A DNA stretch of 64,000 bases from Acetobacter aceti (GCF_002005445.1 NZ_CP014692.1:186001-250000); one strand, 5' to 3'; positions 27,715 through 37,194 are shown, counted from the stretch's first letter. Translations and numbers: made by a program. The notes: generated from the sequence alone by a model not told the origin.

Positions 27715-27746
27715 AAGAAGCCGGCCTCTGGGCCGGTTTTTTTTTG
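27715..27746 (+). terminator. Rho-independent terminator after rplQ
   Basis: A stem CCGGCC/GGCCGG (27721-27726 with 27731-27736) is followed by nine T residues. It marks the end of the ribosomal supercluster. The next 170 nt, up to 27919, are AT-rich and probably hold the promoter of the ABC transporter operon. Confidence 0.92.
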
Positions 27747-27919
27747 CTCTGTTTCTGAGAGGCTTGGAATCTGACTGGCGGCATCATCATTTATTACAAA
27801 TAAAAATAGTGCAAATATAAAAACAACTATAAATAGAGTTTGTATTATTGTTGCACATCAGTCGGCGTGATACAGCTTGAGCAAACTTCATGTGATGCAC
27901 GCTCGGACAGGGGTCGTTT

Positions 27920-28966
27920 ATGGTTTTCCGGAATAAACTCAGAAAGCTGGTGACGGGAATGATCGCCGCAGCAGGGGTAACACTCGCTGCGGCGCAGGCT
28001 GCGACGGCCGCCCCCGTCAGGGTGGGCTATATCCCTGTCCTCGGATCTTCGGCGTTATTTGTCGTGGACGGAGAAGGGTGGGCAAAGACGGCAGGGCTTG
28101 ATCTGGAACTGGTCAGGTTTACTTCCGGCCCGCAGGCCATCCAGGCCCTCGTGGCTGGCCGTATCGATGCGTATGTTGCAGGTGTTCTGCCATTGCTGCA
28201 GGTGCGATCACGGGGCGTGGACGTCAAGGTCGTTGCCAGCGGCGCCATTGAAGAGCTTTCGGTCATCTCACGCGGCAAGCTTGCCGATGGGCTGGATGCC
28301 GACAAGCCCGGTGGCCTTACAAAAGAGCAGCTGACTGACCGCATCGCGAATTTCACAAAGGTCGCCGGACATAAGCCCAAGATTGCGGCTCAGCCAACCG
28401 GATCCGTGCCCGATACCGTCCTGCGTTACTGGCTCAAGACACAGGAAGGACAGGATCTTTCCAGTGTCGATATTGTCGGCATTGATATTGACGCGGCGCA
28501 GCAGGCATTTCTGGCGCAGGCGGTGGATGCCGCCATTCTGCGCGAACCCGCTCTGACGATCATCAAGGCTCGCGTTCCGGAAGCCCGTATTCTGGCGACG
28601 GGCCATGACCTGCTGCCCGGCCAGCCGGGATCGGTTCTGGCGGTCGTCAGCCCGAATTCTGCCGAGCATGCGGTCTGGTCAGGAAAACTGACATCGTTGT
28701 TTGTCAAAGGAACGGCCCTTATCGCCACGCATCCGGAAGAAGCGGCGCCTTTTGTGGCAAAAGCGTTGGGCGGTGGCCTGATGAAGCCTGCTGTGATTGA
28801 ACAGGCTCTGAAAAATTCAGCCTCTCAGTTTGTCTCCGATCCCGAGAAAATCATTCCTGGTGTGAAAGCGCTTCAGGATTTTGAAGTGCAGCAGGGTGTT
28901 CTGAGATCGGCTGTACCGGTAGAGGATCTCTTTGATCTGAAGATGTGGCGTCAGCCTGCGCAATAA
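27920..28966 (+). CDS. ABC transporter substrate-binding protein, SsuA/TauA/NrtA-like
   Basis: The 348-aa product is a periplasmic binding protein of the sulfonate/taurine/nitrate type. An N-terminal signal peptide (basic start, then a hydrophobic Ala-rich stretch, cleavage near AATAA) is followed by VRVGYIPVLGSSALFVVDGE, which resembles the start of the NMT1/SsuA fold, and by SGPQAIQALVAGRIDAYVAG, which resembles its ligand-domain hinge. It heads a three-gene operon with a permease and an ATPase. The substrate cannot be fixed: aliphatic sulfonates, taurine, nitrate or a pyrimidine precursor are all possible in this superfamily. Confidence 0.85.
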   Translation: MVFRNKLRKLVTGMIAAAGVTLAAAQAATAAPVRVGYIPVLGSSALFVVDGEGWAKTAGLDLELVRFTSGPQAIQALVAGRIDAYVAGVLPLLQVRSRGVDVKVVASGAIEELSVISRGKLADGLDADKPGGLTKEQLTDRIANFTKVAGHKPKIAAQPTGSVPDTVLRYWLKTQEGQDLSSVDIVGIDIDAAQQAFLAQAVDAAILREPALTIIKARVPEARILATGHDLLPGQPGSVLAVVSPNSAEHAVWSGKLTSLFVKGTALIATHPEEAAPFVAKALGGGLMKPAVIEQALKNSASQFVSDPEKIIPGVKALQDFEVQQGVLRSAVPVEDLFDLKMWRQPAQ

Positions 28967-28988
28967 ACGCAGGAACAGAGGGTTGGGG

Positions 28989-29756
28989 ATGAATGGTTTG
29001 CGTATAGGCGCTGGAGGCCGTGTCGGTCTTGGCGCTGTGGGTCTGCTGCTGCTGCTGGCGGTCTGGCAGGCCTCAGTACAGTTTCATCTCGTCCCGCCCG
29101 GTCTGCTGCCCGCTCCTTCCGAACTGTGGGCAGCTTTTGTCTCTGAAATATCCGGGGGCTTCTGGCTGCAGGCCATCCAGGACAGTCTTGTTCACTATAT
29201 CGCCGGACTGGTGATTGGCTCCGTTCTGGGAGCTGGCGCAGGGCTTGTCTGCGCCTCACTTCCCATCGTGGACGCGCTGACGGGTGGTATCGTCCGCCTG
29301 TTGCGACCGATTCCGGGGCTGGCCTGGGTGCCGTTCGCCATTCTCTGGTTCGGTCTGAACAATGTGGGTGCGACCTTCGTCATCGCGATCTCGGTCTTCT
29401 GGATCAATTTCTACGCGGCTTACGGCGCGGTGAAGTCGGTGGATCAGGAACTGTATGAAGTCGCTGCCGCTTTCGGGCACCGTGGATTTTTTGCGCGCCT
29501 GCATTATGTGACCCTGCCCGCCGCCATGCCGGGCTTGCTGGCGGGCCTTCGTACGGGCCTCGGTCAGGGCTGGATGTCGGTTGTGGCGGCAGAACTTTTT
29601 GGTGTGCCGGGAGTGGGCGCGCGCATGATGCAGGCGTCCAGTCTGCTCGCGACGGATATTGTGGTTGTCTATATGATTACGATGGCCGGTCTTTACGCAC
29701 TGACAGATTTTCTGTTCGGCCTCGTGCGTGACCGGCTGCTGAGGTGGCAGGGATGA
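28989..29756 (+). CDS. ABC transporter permease, SsuC/TauC-like
   Basis: This is the inner-membrane permease of the importer. The product is about 255 aa from ATG 28989 (a TTG at 28983 is also in frame) and has about six hydrophobic segments. The permease EAA-type loop is visible (YEVAAAFGHRGFFARLHYVT, then LPAAMPGLLAGLRTGLGQ), as is the RPIPGLAWVPFAILWFG segment typical of the SsuC/TauC family. It starts 22 nt after the binding protein and its stop overlaps the ATPase start (ATGA). Confidence 0.88.
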   Translation: MNGLRIGAGGRVGLGAVGLLLLLAVWQASVQFHLVPPGLLPAPSELWAAFVSEISGGFWLQAIQDSLVHYIAGLVIGSVLGAGAGLVCASLPIVDALTGGIVRLLRPIPGLAWVPFAILWFGLNNVGATFVIAISVFWINFYAAYGAVKSVDQELYEVAAAFGHRGFFARLHYVTLPAAMPGLLAGLRTGLGQGWMSVVAAELFGVPGVGARMMQASSLLATDIVVVYMITMAGLYALTDFLFGLVRDRLLRWQG

Positions 29757-30544
29757 GTGATATGACATCTCTGGTCCGGGTGGAGAATGCCGGTCTTTCG
29801 CATGACGGTGGAAAGACGTTCATTTTTCGTCATGTCGATCTTGATATCGAGCATGGGCAGTTCGTGGCGGTTCTCGGGCCGTCCGGTGTGGGCAAGTCGA
29901 CTCTTCTTCGTGTCATCATGGGGCTGATCGACCCAACCGAAGGGACGGCAACGCTTTCGACGGTCCGGGAGCGGACGGGAAGCCGGCGGTCCGCGCTGGT
30001 GTTTCAGGACGCGCGACTGATGCCCTGGCGGACGGTGCGTGGAAATGTGGAGCTCGGTCTCGAAGGGCTGGGGCTCAGCCGGAGTGAGCGGCATGAACGT
30101 GCGCAGGCGGCTCTGGATCTGGTAAAGCTCTCGGCGGAATCTTCCCGCTGGCCACGGCAGCTCTCTGGAGGGCAGCGTCAGCGGGTCGGTGTTGCGCGGG
30201 CTCTGACGGTGAACCCCGATTTGCTGCTTATGGACGAGCCGTTTGGTGCTCTGGATGCGATTACGCGCAGAAGTCTACAGACCGAATTGCTGACGATCTG
30301 GCAAAAGACACGCAAGACCGTGCTGTTTGTGACTCATGATATTGACGAGGCGCTGCTGCTGGCGGACCGTATCATTGTGCTGGCCGGGAAGCCGGCTTCC
30401 GTGCGGGGCGATCTTATGGTGGGCAACCGTCCCCGTGATCCATCCTCTCCGGCGCTGCGGGCGCTCGCCGGTCGTTTGAGGAGTCTGATCGCAGGCGAGG
30501 ACGATCCCGGTGGGACGCCATACTGGCAGGCGGCAGAGATATAA
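29753..30544 (+). CDS. ABC transporter ATP-binding protein, SsuB/TauB-like
   Basis: This cytoplasmic ATPase drives the importer. The product is about 263 aa from ATG 29753, overlapping the permease stop. Visible motifs are Walker A GPSGVGKST (about residues 42-50), the signature LSGGQRQRVGVARAL, Walker B LLLMDEPFGALD and the switch histidine in LFVTHDIDEALLLADR. The sequence groups with SsuB/TauB/NrtD ATPases. No regulator gene lies next to the operon. Confidence 0.9.
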   Translation: MSDMTSLVRVENAGLSHDGGKTFIFRHVDLDIEHGQFVAVLGPSGVGKSTLLRVIMGLIDPTEGTATLSTVRERTGSRRSALVFQDARLMPWRTVRGNVELGLEGLGLSRSERHERAQAALDLVKLSAESSRWPRQLSGGQRQRVGVARALTVNPDLLLMDEPFGALDAITRRSLQTELLTIWQKTRKTVLFVTHDIDEALLLADRIIVLAGKPASVRGDLMVGNRPRDPSSPALRALAGRLRSLIAGEDDPGGTPYWQAAEI

Positions 30545-30614
30545 ACCCTGCACATGATCCGGATATGAGCCTAGAATCAGGTTCGGTTTCTATAGTCGAA
30601 AGCAGGAGAAGATA

Positions 30615-30845
30615 ATGGCTAATGATCAGTCTGAAGAAAGCGATTTCACTCTGGAAAGCGGTATTGATCGTCTGCAGGATAGCGTTTCTGACAGTACGCA
30701 GACGATGGGTTCGCGGTTGAGTGACGTTTTTGAAGATGGTTGCGACATTTTGCGTGATGTCACGGTGGATACGCCCCGTCTGGCTTTGGGCGCTTCTCTG
30801 CTTCTGGGAAGCTTTCTTGGTGCTTGGCTGGCGCGTCGGTCGTGA
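30615..30845 (+). CDS. Small C-terminally anchored membrane protein, unknown function
   Basis: This 76-aa product is not assigned to a named family. Residues 1-53 are acidic and Ser/Asp-rich and predicted helical; residues 54-72 (PRLALGASLLLGSFLGAWLA) form one hydrophobic segment followed by RRS. The layout resembles ElaB/YqjD/DUF883-type proteins that anchor a cytoplasmic helix to the inner membrane, but identity is not evident. GCAGGAGAAG provides a good ribosome-binding site. Confidence 0.7.
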   Translation: MANDQSEESDFTLESGIDRLQDSVSDSTQTMGSRLSDVFEDGCDILRDVTVDTPRLALGASLLLGSFLGAWLARRS

Positions 30846-30966
30846 CCGGGATGGAATAATCGCCAGTTTTTGAAAGAAATTTTCCGCTACCCCCGGTTTT
30901 CATGCAACCGGGCAGTCTGAAAGCTGTTTAGAAGCCATACTAGGCTCTTACCATAGGAGAAGAGAC

Positions 30967-31143
30967 GTGCTCAGGCTGGCTTTGTTTTTTCTGATTGTTT
31001 CCATCGTTGCAGGCCTGTTCGGGTTTGGAGGTATCTCCAGCGCGGCAGCGGGTATGGCGAAAATCCTGTTCTTTATCGCCGTGATTATCTGTGTGGTTCT
31101 GTTTGCGCTTGTGCTGATAGGCGTGGGAGCAGTCTCCCGATAG
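30967..31143 (+). CDS. DUF1328 (YtjA-like) small membrane protein
   Basis: A 58-aa frame starts at GTG 30967 after AGGAGAAGAGAC. The protein consists of two hydrophobic segments (LRLALFFLIVSIVAGLFGFG and MAKILFFIAVIICVVLFALV) joined by GGISSAAAG, which is the hallmark of the DUF1328/YtjA family. The family is widespread in proteobacteria and often stress-associated; its function is unknown. A rho-independent terminator follows 33 nt downstream, so it is probably monocistronic. Confidence 0.85.
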   Translation: MLRLALFFLIVSIVAGLFGFGGISSAAAGMAKILFFIAVIICVVLFALVLIGVGAVSR

Positions 31144-31176
31144 GGTTGAAGAGACTCATTCGTGATGATGTGAGAA

Positions 31177-31206
31177 CGGAGACACTGAAAGGTGTCTCCG
31201 TTTTTT
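31177..31206 (+). terminator. Rho-independent terminator after the DUF1328 gene
   Basis: A 9-bp stem CGGAGACAC/GTGTCTCCG (31177-31185 with 31192-31200) is followed by TTTTTT. The next 460 nt (31207-31667) hold no gene I can support: a 69-aa frame at 31214-31423 exists but has no recognisable domain and starts with TTG. The interval probably contains the promoter of the following membrane protein. Confidence 0.88.
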
Positions 31207-31667
31207 ATGAGATTTGTCTGGTTTGCAGGCGGCAGAGGGGTCTCTTCCCATCGCGTCCCTGCTGGTGACATTTGAACGGGGATCGGAGAGCGCCGTGTCG
31301 TTTGTGCTGCGGACGGTTGATCAGGAAGTCCCGCCAAAGATGGAATGCAATCTGACCGCTCACGGGCGGACTCTGGAGCCGGTTATTATTGGCTTTCAAG
31401 GTTTGGTGGAGCCGACAATATAAAGTTCAGACCTGACTCTGAAGTCTGTAAGGACCAGAGTGAGCCTTTTCCGGTGTCAGGTATTCTTCGGTCACACTCA
31501 GGGCGAGATAATTACTGTTAATTCAGTACCTTTTCCTGCCTGGATTTAACCGGCGTTTTTGCAAAGGCTCTCACGCTTCCAGACTGACTGGTGAAAACCC
31601 GTTTTAGCATTCCGGTCTTTGCGGTATCGCTCTTTTATGAAACGATACCGTAACGGGGTAGGGCATT

Positions 31668-32381
31668 ATGCCGGGATGGATCGTTCTTGCGGCGCTCTTT
31701 GTGCTGTTCTTTATCGTGTTTCTGCTGGTGTTCACTTTCGGCGGGGGGCAGCCGGGCGTCGCTGGTGTCTGGGATGTTGCGATGATCGGTGGCTACTCCG
31801 CCCTGTTCGTCCTTCTGCAGATGTTTTTTCTGACGGGACGACCACTTGAGCGACCGTTTTATGAAGGCAAGTTCTTTATCCGGCTGCATGAATATGCTGG
31901 CTACCTTGTCCTTTTACTGATTGTTGCTCATGTCGGCGGAGGGCTATGGGCAGAGCCTCTTCTCTTGCAGGATCTCTGGCCTCCTGCATTGCCAGTCATG
32001 CAGACAGGTGTGCTGGCCAGCTTTATTGTCATCATTCTGGCTATTGTGTCACAACCCCGATGGAAACTGGCGGTTTTCCGAAATGCTCGCATTTTCCGTT
32101 ACTGTCATTACGGGTTGGCGGCGGCCCTGCTGTGTCTGACAGGACTTCATGCATGGCAGGCTGATTTTCGGACCGCAATGCCTGCACTGACAGTCAGTCT
32201 GGCTGGATTGAGTGTTGTGGCGCTGGCTGTTCCGTTGTCGGTCCGGGTTCTGGCTGCTCGGCCTCGACGAGGAGGAAGACGCCAGCGGAAGACGGCTGGA
32301 TTTGCCTTGCCTGTGGTGGTTGCGCTTGGCTGTGTCGGGCTTCTTGTGCCGGTATTATGCGCTGTGTGGCTCGACCGATGA
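31668..32381 (+). CDS. Ferric-reductase-like di-heme membrane protein
   Basis: The 237-aa product has about seven hydrophobic segments. Two of them each carry a histidine pair in the spacing used for stacked b-type hemes: H74 and H88 (RLHEYAGYLVLLLIVAH) and H147 and H161 (CHYGLAAALLCLTGLH). This matches the transmembrane heme core of the ferric reductase/NADPH oxidase family, but there is no FAD or NAD domain. The gene overlaps a tetraheme cytochrome gene by four bases (ATGA), so the two probably form one electron-transfer unit across the inner membrane. Partner and physiological role are inferred. Confidence 0.7.
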   Translation: MPGWIVLAALFVLFFIVFLLVFTFGGGQPGVAGVWDVAMIGGYSALFVLLQMFFLTGRPLERPFYEGKFFIRLHEYAGYLVLLLIVAHVGGGLWAEPLLLQDLWPPALPVMQTGVLASFIVIILAIVSQPRWKLAVFRNARIFRYCHYGLAAALLCLTGLHAWQADFRTAMPALTVSLAGLSVVALAVPLSVRVLAARPRRGGRRQRKTAGFALPVVVALGCVGLLVPVLCAVWLDR

Positions 32382-32767
32382 GGCGACGCGGTAATGGAGT
32401 AGTGATTACGGTATTGTGTGCCGCTGTGGTAATCGCCGCCGCCGCGATCTGGTGGAGCATATCGGGCGCACCGTACGCAGCGCGGTCACACCCTCTGATG
32501 CCGCTGGCTTTTACGCATCAGGATCATGGTGCGTTCAACTGCGTCGTCTGTCACCATAATTACACCGAACCCAAACTGGCTTCATGGCCTTTCCAGCATT
32601 GTATCGGGTGTCACAAGAAGACACCGGAACTGGCATCCATCATTGAACCGCAGTTTCATCAGGAATGTGAAGGCTGTCACTTGAAATTTACGCGGGAAAA
32701 ACGGGCTTCGGGGCCGGTTCGGGCCTGCCATGTGTGTCACACAGAAGAAAAGCCTCCCCGTTTCTGA
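32378..32767 (+). CDS. Membrane-anchored tetraheme c-type cytochrome
   Basis: The 129-aa product from ATG 32378 has an N-terminal membrane anchor (about residues 8-28) and then a periplasmic domain with four CxxCH heme sites: CVVCH (55-59), CIGCH (75-79), CEGCH (97-101) and CHVCH (117-121). Histidines at about 47, 50, 60, 74 and 94 could be distal ligands. The pattern is that of small class III (c3/c7-like) cytochromes, uncommon in acetic acid bacteria. Overlap with the upstream di-heme membrane protein suggests electrons pass from membrane b hemes to periplasmic c hemes, or the reverse. Confidence 0.85.
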   Translation: MRRRGNGVVITVLCAAVVIAAAAIWWSISGAPYAARSHPLMPLAFTHQDHGAFNCVVCHHNYTEPKLASWPFQHCIGCHKKTPELASIIEPQFHQECEGCHLKFTREKRASGPVRACHVCHTEEKPPRF

Positions 32768-32888
32768 TTGAATTTTCAGGGCAGAGAAACCGGAGATTCC
32801 TTGATAGCCTGATCAGAATTTCTTCTGTTGGAGGAAGGGGTTTTGAAAAGACCTGTAAATGCGTTGAAAACCGGGTGATGGATTTTAA

Positions 32889-32937
32889 CGGGACTCTGCC
32901 CCGCGCCGCATAAAGAGACGCAGTCTCTTTGGTCCCG
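32889..32937 (+). other. Nested stem-loop downstream of the cytochrome gene
   Basis: An outer stem CGGGAC/GTCCCG encloses an inner perfect 8-bp hairpin AAAGAGAC/GTCTCTTT with a three-base loop (32912-32930). It sits in the 285-nt gap between the cytochrome gene and the convergent trpA gene. No T-run follows. It may be a bidirectional transcription barrier or a short interspersed repeat; function is unknown. Confidence 0.45.
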
Positions 32938-33052
32938 GTCAGGAACGGATGGTACGAGATGGTGATCTGTCCGCGGAGAACAGGAATTTTTGAAAAGAAT
33001 AGTTGGAAAAAGCTGGCCGGTTTTGTGAGTGTCCAGCCAGCGTTATGATGGT

Positions 33053-33868
33053 TCAGCCTCGAACAGCCGCTGCCAGTTCCCGCAACTGGGTCAGCACGGA
33101 AGGCAGCGTGGACGGGGTCGCCTGTTCGCCTGGATCAAGCGTCTTCGCCAATGTCGCCAGCAGAGCCGAAGCCACGACTGCACCATCCGCGATGCGTGAA
33201 GCAGACGCAGCCTGCTCCGGCGTGCGGATACCGAAACCGATGGCGATAGGCAGATCCGTCGCGGCGCGGATGCGAGGCAGCGCAGCCCGCAGATCCTCGT
33301 CGCTGGCCGAGCGCGTGCCGGTGATGCCGGTGATGCTTACATAATAAACGAAACCGGACGCATGGTTCAGCACCAGCTTGAGGCGATTATCGTCCGTCGT
33401 GGGCGCGATCAGCCGGATGATATCCAGACCGGCGGCTTTGGCTGGTCCCTGCATCGGTCCGGCTTCTTCCGGCGGCATGTCCACGATGATGAGACCATCC
33501 ACGCCAGCGGCGGACGCATCCACGCAGAACCGGTCGAGACCATAAGCCTCGATCGGGTTCAGGTAGCCCATCAGGATGACCGGCGTGTCGTTGTCCTGCT
33601 CGCGGAAGGATTTCACCATCCCGAACAGGCGCGGCAGCGTTGCGCCGGCTTTCAGGCCACGACGGGCGGCAAGCTGGATGACCGGACCGTCGGCGGAAGG
33701 ATCGGAGAACGGCATGCCGATCTCGATCAGGTCCGCACCGGCTTCCGGCATCGCTTTCAGCAGATCGAGCGACGTCTGGAAGTCCGGGTCGCAGGCTTCG
33801 AGATAGGGGATGAGCGCGCCGCGCCCTTCCTGTTTCAGCGCCGCAAAACGGCGGGCGATGCGGCTCAC
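33053..33868 (-). CDS. trpA: Tryptophan synthase alpha chain
   Basis: TrpA cleaves indole-3-glycerol phosphate to indole and glyceraldehyde 3-phosphate. The 271-aa product keeps the catalytic E49 ([11 protein letters not shown]) and D60 (PSADGP) at the same positions as the E. coli enzyme, plus the [13 protein letters not shown] and [12 protein letters not shown] loops. The usually conserved glycine of the early strand-turn (AGDPD) is replaced by cysteine (ACDPD, C26). It overlaps trpB by four bases and forms a trpBA operon; trpF is not adjacent. Confidence 0.97.
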   Translation of the reverse strand: MSRIARRFAALKQEGRGALIPYLEACDPDFQTSLDLLKAMPEAGADLIEIGMPFSDPSADGPVIQLAARRGLKAGATLPRLFGMVKSFREQDNDTPVILMGYLNPIEAYGLDRFCVDASAAGVDGLIIVDMPPEEAGPMQGPAKAAGLDIIRLIAPTTDDNRLKLVLNHASGFVYYVSITGITGTRSASDEDLRAALPRIRAATDLPIAIGFGIRTPEQAASASRIADGAVVASALLATLAKTLDPGEQATPSTLPSVLTQLRELAAAVRG

Positions 33869-35088
33869 AGCTTCACTCCCAGATGTTCGGCGACAGTAAA
33901 GATGTCCTTGTCTCCACGGCCCGAGATATTGATGACGAGCAGGGTCTCCGGGCTCAGTGTCGGCGCGATCTTGACCGCGTGGGCGACAGCATGGGCGGAT
34001 TCCAGCGCGGGAATGATGCCCTCGGCGCGGGTGCAGGTCTGGAACGCCTCCAGCGCCTCGTCATCGGTGATGCCGACATATTCGGCGCGACCGATTTCAT
34101 ACAGCCAGGAGTGCTCAGGACCGACGCCCGGATAATCCAGACCGGCGCTGATGGAGTGCGCCTCGGTGATCTGGCCGTTCTCGTCCTGCAACAGATAGGT
34201 GCGGTTGCCGTGCAGCACGCCGCGCGAGCCGCGCTCGATGGAAGCGGCGGTCTTGCCGCTGTCGAGACCATGCCCGGCGGCTTCGACACCGATCAGCCTG
34301 ACGGAGGGGTCGTCAAGGAAGGGATGGAAAATGCCCATCGCATTCGAGCCACCGCCAATGGCGGCGACGATCACATCCGGCAGGCGGCCTTCAGCCTCCT
34401 GCATCTGCACCTTCACTTCATCACCGATCACGCTCTGGAAGTCGCGGACCATGGCGGGATAAGGGTGCGGACCAGCGACGGTGCCGACCAGAAAATAGGT
34501 GTCGCTGATATTGGCGACCCAGTCGCGCATCGCCTCGTTCATGGCGTCTTTCAGCGTGCCTGCGCCCGCCGTGACCGGCACGACTTCCGCGCCGAGCAGC
34601 TTCATGCGGAACACGTTGGGCATCTGCCGTTCCACATCGGTCGCGCCCATGTAGATCACGCACTTCATGCCGAACAGCGCGCAGACGGTGGCGGTGGCGA
34701 CACCGTGCTGACCCGCGCCGGTCTCGGCGACGATGCGTGTGCGGCCCATACGGCGGGCGAGCAGGATCTGGCCCATCACGTTGTTGAGCTTGTGCGAGCC
34801 CGTGTGATTCAGCTCCTCGCGCTTCATGTAGATCTTCGCGCCGCCGAGTTCGTCAGTCAGGCGTTTAGCGAACCACAGCGGAGAGGGGCGGCCCACATAG
34901 TCCTTGAGGTAGAAAGCCAGTTCCTTATGAAAGGCCGGATCGGCCTTGACCACCTTGTAGGCTTCGTCAAGCTCAAGGAGCAGCGGCATCAGCGTTTCCG
35001 CGACGAACCGCCCGCCCAGCCCGTCGCCGAAATGGCCGGAGGCGTCGGGGCCGTTTCTCAGACTGTTTGCTCGTACGCCGTCTGTCAT
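33865..35088 (-). CDS. trpB: Tryptophan synthase beta chain
   Basis: TrpB is the PLP enzyme that joins indole and serine to make tryptophan. The 407-aa product shows the PLP lysine K100 in [10 protein letters not shown], the [13 protein letters not shown] motif ([17 protein letters not shown]) and the glycine-rich phosphate loop GGGSNAMG. It is the first gene of the trpBA pair, and cls lies divergently about 200 nt away. Feedback or attenuation control is not visible in the short upstream region. Confidence 0.97.
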   Translation of the reverse strand: MTDGVRANSLRNGPDASGHFGDGLGGRFVAETLMPLLLELDEAYKVVKADPAFHKELAFYLKDYVGRPSPLWFAKRLTDELGGAKIYMKREELNHTGSHKLNNVMGQILLARRMGRTRIVAETGAGQHGVATATVCALFGMKCVIYMGATDVERQMPNVFRMKLLGAEVVPVTAGAGTLKDAMNEAMRDWVANISDTYFLVGTVAGPHPYPAMVRDFQSVIGDEVKVQMQEAEGRLPDVIVAAIGGGSNAMGIFHPFLDDPSVRLIGVEAAGHGLDSGKTAASIERGSRGVLHGNRTYLLQDENGQITEAHSISAGLDYPGVGPEHSWLYEIGRAEYVGITDDEALEAFQTCTRAEGIIPALESAHAVAHAVKIAPTLSPETLLVINISGRGDKDIFTVAEHLGVKL

Positions 35089-35287
35089 GACTGTTGGTGT
35101 CTCCGCTGCCCCGGTTTCTACGGTATATGGCTCCGCTTTCGTGCGGAAAGTTCAGGTCTGGCGGTATAACAAGGCGCGTGATGGGCGTCCATGCGGTCCC
35201 GACTGATGGTTCCTGCGTCAGTTGTTCCAACAGGATAGCGGCTGTAACGTCCCTGCGTGGTATCCTAACGACCGGATCAGCGAAATT

Positions 35288-36811
35288 ATGACGCCCCTAT
35301 CAGACCGAAAAATTTCTTTATCCCTGCGTCGTTCGGAGGATCGCGCATTACTGGGTGCGCGCACCGTGAAATGGAGCTGGTATGCGGCGGGTGTAACCGC
35401 ATCGCTTCAGCTGCTGTTCATCGGGCGGGCGCTTCTGCGTCGTCATCGGCAGCCTGCCTCGCGTGTGGCATGGGTCGCCATCATCGGCGCTCTGCCGATC
35501 GGTGGCATACTCGCCTATCTTTTTCTTGGTGAGACCAAGCTGACACCCCAGCGCGTCCTGCGTATCCGGGACGCGATGAAACGCCTCCCCGTGCCGGGAA
35601 AGACAGCCGAAGCCCTGATTGACGCTGAAAAGAAATTCGGTCTGCCGCCCCGTCTGGCTCCCCTGTTCAAGGTAGGGCAGTCGATCAGCGGCTATCCGCC
35701 GATGGGCGGCAATATGGCGGCTCTGATGAAGGATTCCAACGCCGCGATCGACAGCATGGTCGCTGACATTGATGCCGCGAAAGAACATGCGCATGTCTGC
35801 TTCTACATCTGGCTGGCGGATGGCAACGGCATGAAGGTGGCCGATGCGCTGATGCGGGCGGCCAGACGCGGTGTCACCTGTCGCGTGATGGCGGATGACC
35901 TGGGTTCCCGTCGGCTGATTCACAGTGGTCATTGGGCGGACATGGAACAGGCTGGTGTCCGCCTTGTGCGGGCTTTGCCGCTGGGAAGCGTGCTGCTGCG
36001 TCCCTTCAGGGGGAGGTTCGACATGAGGAACCATCGCAAGATCGTGGTGATTGACAATCGCGTGACCTATTGCGGCAGCCAGAACTGCGCGGACCCGGAA
36101 TTCCGGGTGAAGGCCCGTTTCGCCCCATGGGTGGACCTGCTGGCGCGTTTCGAAGGTCCGGTGGTGTTGCAGAACCAGCATCTGTTCGCCACGGACTGGA
36201 TGGCCCACACCAACGAGGATCTCACACCGCTTCTCGCTTCTGCCAGAGTGGAAGAAGGAAAAGGGTTTGTCGCGCAGGTCATCGGCACAAGCGCTGCCGT
36301 GCGGTATGCGGCGATGCCCGAGACGTTTGTGTCGATCATGAATTCAGCCGCAGAAGAACTGACGGTCACGACACCCTATTATGTGCCGGACGAGCCCATT
36401 CAGGCGGCTCTGTGCGCTGCGGCGCGGCGCGGTGTGAAGACCACGCTCACCATGCCGAAAAAAAACGATTCATGGATCGTTGCGGGCGCAAGCCGCAGCT
36501 ATTATCGCGACCTGCTGGAAGCGGGGGTGAGGATCTATGAATACCCGCATGGCCTGCTGCATACCAAGGCGATGACTGTGGACGGGCGCATGACCCTGAT
36601 CGGTTCGGCCAATCTGGATCGTCGCAGCTTCGATCTGAACTTCGAAAACAATATTCAGCTTGTCGATGACGCGTTTACGCGGTCAGTCCGAGAGCGCCAG
36701 CAGACCTATATCGACGCTTCGGATGAGGTGCGTCTTGAGGATGTGGTGAACTGGCCCAAAACGCGGGTGCTGTGGAACAACACGCTGGCCATGATCGGAC
36801 CTATTCTTTGA
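35288..36811 (+). CDS. cls: Cardiolipin synthase (phospholipase D family)
   Basis: The 507-aa product from ATG 35288 (TPLSDRKISLSLRRSEDR) has two N-terminal hydrophobic segments (about residues 28-47 and 57-77) and two HKD catalytic motifs: NHRKIVVIDNRVTYCGSQN and HTKAMTVDGRMTLIGSANLD. This is the architecture of bacterial cardiolipin synthases, which join two phosphatidylglycerol molecules at the inner membrane. An open frame back to 35222 adds unrelated residues. The second motif is followed by RRSFDLNFE, as in ClsA-type enzymes. Confidence 0.93.
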   Translation: MTPLSDRKISLSLRRSEDRALLGARTVKWSWYAAGVTASLQLLFIGRALLRRHRQPASRVAWVAIIGALPIGGILAYLFLGETKLTPQRVLRIRDAMKRLPVPGKTAEALIDAEKKFGLPPRLAPLFKVGQSISGYPPMGGNMAALMKDSNAAIDSMVADIDAAKEHAHVCFYIWLADGNGMKVADALMRAARRGVTCRVMADDLGSRRLIHSGHWADMEQAGVRLVRALPLGSVLLRPFRGRFDMRNHRKIVVIDNRVTYCGSQNCADPEFRVKARFAPWVDLLARFEGPVVLQNQHLFATDWMAHTNEDLTPLLASARVEEGKGFVAQVIGTSAAVRYAAMPETFVSIMNSAAEELTVTTPYYVPDEPIQAALCAAARRGVKTTLTMPKKNDSWIVAGASRSYYRDLLEAGVRIYEYPHGLLHTKAMTVDGRMTLIGSANLDRRSFDLNFENNIQLVDDAFTRSVRERQQTYIDASDEVRLEDVVNWPKTRVLWNNTLAMIGPIL

Positions 36812-36925
36812 TGGACGCGAGTTAAGAAAAGCAACTCTTGAAAAACAGGGCGCGCGGGCCAATATCCTTTAGAGAGCCGTGACTGCAAGAGTCATGGTCA
36901 TGAAATTTTCAGGAGTGCTGCTGAT

Positions 36926-37174
36926 ATGAGCGCCACCGACATCCTGCGGAAGTTGAGTCCGGAAGACCTTGAAGAGATTGTCAAGGGTCTCGACAAGTCC
37001 CTGCATAAACACAAGAATGAGCTGCACAAGCAGCTTTCGGAGCATATCGCTGATATCAAGAGCGAGACGAAGCTGCACGAGAAGACCATCCCGACGGGAT
37101 GCAAGGTGTTCGGCTTTCTGATTCTCGTGGCGGCTTCTGCGATCAGCTATGTGCTGGGTCGCAAAGCGGCCTGA
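36926..37174 (+). CDS. Small tail-anchored helical protein, unknown function
   Basis: This 82-aa product is not recognised by name. Residues 1-55 are charged and helical with a heptad-like pattern (EIVKGLDKSLHKHKNELHKQ), suggesting a coiled coil; residues about 60-78 (CKVFGFLILVAASAISYVLG) form one membrane segment. Its immediate downstream neighbour is a DUF1269 protein and then a Pmp3-like protein, so it belongs to a cluster of small membrane proteins often associated with envelope stress. Confidence 0.7.
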   Translation: MSATDILRKLSPEDLEEIVKGLDKSLHKHKNELHKQLSEHIADIKSETKLHEKTIPTGCKVFGFLILVAASAISYVLGRKAA

Positions 37175-37194
37175 ATGACCCGGAAGGTATTATT

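Noticed and set aside
31214..31423. 69-codon plus-strand frame after the DUF1328 terminator
   Set aside because: TTG start, no good ribosome-binding site and no recognisable domain; it remains possible but is unsupported.
33883..35169. 428-codon plus-strand frame opposite trpB
   Set aside because: It is antisense to a clearly functional trpB and has no domain; it is a composition shadow.
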